Shown: positions 62,089-64,000 of the stretch, one piece after another
How the letters are laid out: each line of letters starts with the position of its first letter
Numbering within the stretch: position 1 is the stretch's first letter
Source of the DNA: Candidatus Angelobacter sp. Gp1-AA117
GTDB lineage: Bacteria > Acidobacteriota > Terriglobia > Terriglobales > Acidobacteriaceae
Direction: 5' to 3'
NCBI GenBank assembly: GCA_003223515.1
Contig: QHVI01000010.1
Coordinates: 31,789-95,788 of the forward strand
Length of the DNA: 64,000 nucleotides
Notes under the pieces: model-generated
Databases searched by the model: none
Told to the model about the DNA's origin: nothing
What the model saw: only the letters and a program-made list of their open reading frames with translations
Translations under genes and position numbers: made by a program

Positions 62089-63891
62089 TCACACCACGGT
62101 AATATTCACTGTCTGGAAGGTAGGGTTCCATCCAGAGCAGGCGAAGGTCTGTCCGTCAGTCGTCCTCTTGCTTACCCACAACTGAAAGTCATAGCAGCAG
62201 CTTCGAGTGATGGGTATGTAGAAGGTGTCGCCACCGCCCACATAACTCCAATTGCCCGGTACTGACAATGCAAATGGTGGAGACGATGGCGGTGGCGCCG
62301 GAAACGGCAGGTTGTTGGGCGCCGAATATCCCGCATCTACACCATAACGCTGGCCTGGAGGCGAAGGTGGTGTGAAGCTGGATGCTGGCTGCGCATAATC
62401 GCGATCCGATGGCGTCGTCCCCCCAAGATACAGCCCATTCCCATACTGAGTTTGGAGGTAATACTCGCACAGGTGTCCGGCATTGTCTGTGACCGTAGTG
62501 TGAACCAGCACGTAGCCACCACTTGGAGTGGTGATCTGATACGCCGGACACACGGTTGTTGAGCTCACTGATAACGTTGCCGGAGTACCATCAGCGTTGA
62601 AGACTTGAACCGAGTCGATGGTTGGATGTGTCGTCCCGCCCGCTCCCACTAAAGACGTGGTGTCATTCATCAGGATCAAATCGGGTCCCAAGTCGAACGG
62701 TTGGGTTCCCATCGGCAGCGCAGCGCCCGTGATGTCATAGGGTTTAAGGGAGAGGGTGGCGCCTCCGGTGGTGGCTGGAGCTACCAGATCCCCAGCCGGG
62801 ACTGTAAGAATGAGATTAGGAGCATCCCAACCCCATATAGCTCCGGCGGGAATCGTCGGAAATGCAGGCAACCCTGTGACTCCAGCGGGGGGATTCTGCC
62901 GATGGCCCCGCGATATGTACAGATTATCCATACCGTTGAAGCTGCAGGGCCCAAGAGTCACGGAGACCTGCGAGATAGTCCCGAGATGCCAGATGGTGAT
63001 GGTATCCGTCAATGTAGCAGACAGCGCGTGACTACCGACGGGTGGGGTCCCGCCACGGGCTGGATTGCCGTTTCCGCCCCACTGGCCCGCCAGAACCTGG
63101 TAAAAACCGAGGCAGTTGCCGCCGAAGATGCCATTCAGATTGAGCGAGCCATTGAAGGCCATGTTGCTGCATGCTCCGCCTGAGCCCACGGCATAACCCA
63201 TCGAAATGTTTGTGACCAGAATGCCACCGGGCTCATCCCCGACCGATGACCATGAGAATCCGCATGGCCCGCCATTCTGCAGTTGACAGGCTCCAATACT
63301 TTGACCGTTGCCGGTCAGCGGAACGCTTTGGCCGCTGGAGAAGCACCAACGTGTGCTGGTGTTGGGGTCTTCATCCAGAATCGTGGTTGCGCCCTGTGTT
63401 GCGCTGAAGACGATGTTTGGATTTTCACAGCACCACCACCACCAAGGGAAGATCTCGCGTATACGTGGATTGGCCAGTTTGGAGGCAATCAACGCCGTGC
63501 GCGCGCTATCAGGCCGCAACTCTGTGTTAGAACGCAGGCCGGCAAATCCAACTCCGGTCATAAGGTCTGCGGTGTGCGCTTGCCTTAGGGGTGCAGCATG
63601 GGCAAGCGAAACTTTCTCCGATCTGGCGGCTTGCAGCGGGAGCCTGCGCTCGAGGTTCTCGATCACCGCCAGCATATCCAATTCCCACCACCACGGCCAG
63701 CAATCCCACCAGAAAAACTCGCAGGGCCACCAGCACCACGAGAAAGAACACCAGTTGAACGTAGCCGTAAAGGTGCCGTCGGGATTGGTGAGCACTGCAG
63801 CAAGTGGAGTCTTGATCAAGCCCGTGGTGCTGCTGGTGACGTTGTAAATTGTCACCTCTGCGCCGATCGGACAATCGGCGGCCGTTTGCAA
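62089..63891 (-). CDS. Large protein with tryptophan/cysteine-rich segments and a carboxypeptidase-regulatory-like N-terminus
   Basis: 600 residues from TTG 63891; the same frame is open back to 63924, where an in-frame TAG stands, and no ATG exists. The first 45 residues ('TISGTLQTAADCPIGAEVTIYNVTS...TPLAAVLTNPDGTFTATF' including upstream codons) look like a transthyretin/carboxypeptidase-regulatory domain. Residues about 47-69 are an extraordinary Trp/Cys/Phe run containing W-C-x4-W-C-W-W-P-C and W-P-W-W-W, and about 148-160 has F-P-W-W-W-W-C-C. The rest is beta-rich, glycine/proline-rich, with no catalytic motif I recognise. No signal peptide is visible. The function is unknown; a surface or injection-apparatus-related role is a guess. 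Confidence 0.6.
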   Translation of the reverse strand: MQTAADCPIGAEVTIYNVTSSTTGLIKTPLAAVLTNPDGTFTATFNWCSFSWCWWPCEFFWWDCWPWWWELDMLAVIENLERRLPLQAARSEKVSLAHAAPLRQAHTADLMTGVGFAGLRSNTELRPDSARTALIASKLANPRIREIFPWWWWCCENPNIVFSATQGATTILDEDPNTSTRWCFSSGQSVPLTGNGQSIGACQLQNGGPCGFSWSSVGDEPGGILVTNISMGYAVGSGGACSNMAFNGSLNLNGIFGGNCLGFYQVLAGQWGGNGNPARGGTPPVGSHALSATLTDTITIWHLGTISQVSVTLGPCSFNGMDNLYISRGHRQNPPAGVTGLPAFPTIPAGAIWGWDAPNLILTVPAGDLVAPATTGGATLSLKPYDITGAALPMGTQPFDLGPDLILMNDTTSLVGAGGTTHPTIDSVQVFNADGTPATLSVSSTTVCPAYQITTPSGGYVLVHTTVTDNAGHLCEYYLQTQYGNGLYLGGTTPSDRDYAQPASSFTPPSPPGQRYGVDAGYSAPNNLPFPAPPPSSPPFALSVPGNWSYVGGGDTFYIPITRSCCYDFQLWVSKRTTDGQTFACSGWNPTFQTVNITVV

Positions 63892-63924
63892 GGTGCCGGA
63901 GATCGTTCTCTGCCCTGAAAATCC

Positions 63925-64000
63925 CTATGCCGCCATGGGTGTCGTGAGTACCTTCAGACCGAGTTCCTCTAAGCGCTTCGTATGAAAACGTATCAGATGC
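63925..64000 (-). CDS. 3' end of an unidentified gene (partial)
   Basis: Reading in from the right edge on the minus strand, the frame codes '...HLIRFHTKRLEELGLKVLTTPMAA' and stops at TAG 63927-63925. The sequence looks protein-like (amphipathic helix and strand), but 24 residues are too few for a family call. It is in the same frame as the following Trp/Cys-rich protein, separated only by the TAG. Confidence 0.35.
   Translation of the reverse strand, partial: HLIRFHTKRLEELGLKVLTTPMAA

Overview
The window looks like a chromosomal segment of a soil-type Acidobacteriota (Terriglobia / Koribacter-like). This is inference. It rests on a truncated remnant of the acidobacterial FtsX/MacB-type duplicated orphan permease family at 60710-61285, a PadR regulator of the kind that often accompanies such permeases, a secretin with TPR and cohesin-like parts beside two prepilin genes, and many decayed intergenic repeats (CTCTGCGTCCTCTGCGG, AGCCAAAAGCC, TCATTCCGA...GGAGGAATCTGC). 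No rRNA gene, CRISPR array, complete insertion sequence or prophage was seen.

Layout. 1-1540: two convergent effector/toxin-like genes, one cut by the window edge. 1587-5997: a redox-regulator-like island with a PadR gene, two FNR-like Crp-family regulators that share four cysteines at identical positions (13, 16, 25, 64), a Crp-like protein without a DNA-binding domain, and a double universal stress protein. Four TGTGA-N6-TCACA-type palindromes lie at their promoters. One of them sits at the class II distance from a -10 box that leads into a hairpin/terminator and no gene, a candidate small RNA. 6116-9227: GNAT acetyltransferase, orphan hydantoinase A, CsbD and a small membrane protein. 9650-10332: VapBC-like pair. 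11221-13262: pepA-smpB. 13473-17125: secretin plus two prepilins. 17804-20677: an isolated large AAA+ protein with an alpha-helical, prenyltransferase-like N-terminal half. 21106-26980: nucleotidyltransferase-like protein, ubiD (carrying an in-frame repeat element), DinB, RlaP-like nucleotidyltransferase, murB and a DUF4288 protein. 27560-38979: benzoate-CoA-ligase-like enzyme, a secreted protein with a pilin-like tail, then ECF sigma / FecR-type anti-sigma fusion / two ABC ATPase-permease pairs in one tightly packed operon. 39177-43687: hybrid histidine kinase with a PBP-like partner, metallo-hydrolase, secG and tRNA-Leu(GAG). 43890-44593: second PIN toxin-antitoxin-like pair. 44690-48547: giant beta-propeller/Ig-like secreted protein. 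48840-52220: single-chain type IIG restriction-modification enzyme. 52384-58080: proS, a DUF4845 protein, a class A penicillin-binding protein and a TPR protein. 58081-64000: repeat-rich, decayed region with a candidate structured RNA, a frameshifted DUF3631 gene, the permease remnant, DUF1360 and a tryptophan/cysteine-rich protein.

The most novel-looking observations are: (i) a family of elements with matching ends (TCGTGTGGCACAGCCGCC ... CCTCGGCTGTGCGCGA), present once as an 81-bp in-frame insert inside ubiD and once as a 229-bp MITE-like element before secG; (ii) the FNR-like regulon with its candidate small RNA at about 3565-3675; (iii) a two-hairpin candidate RNA at about 58285-58390; (iv) the toroid-AAA+ protein; and (v) the ECF/anti-sigma fusion whose extracellular domain is shared with a neighbouring secreted protein.
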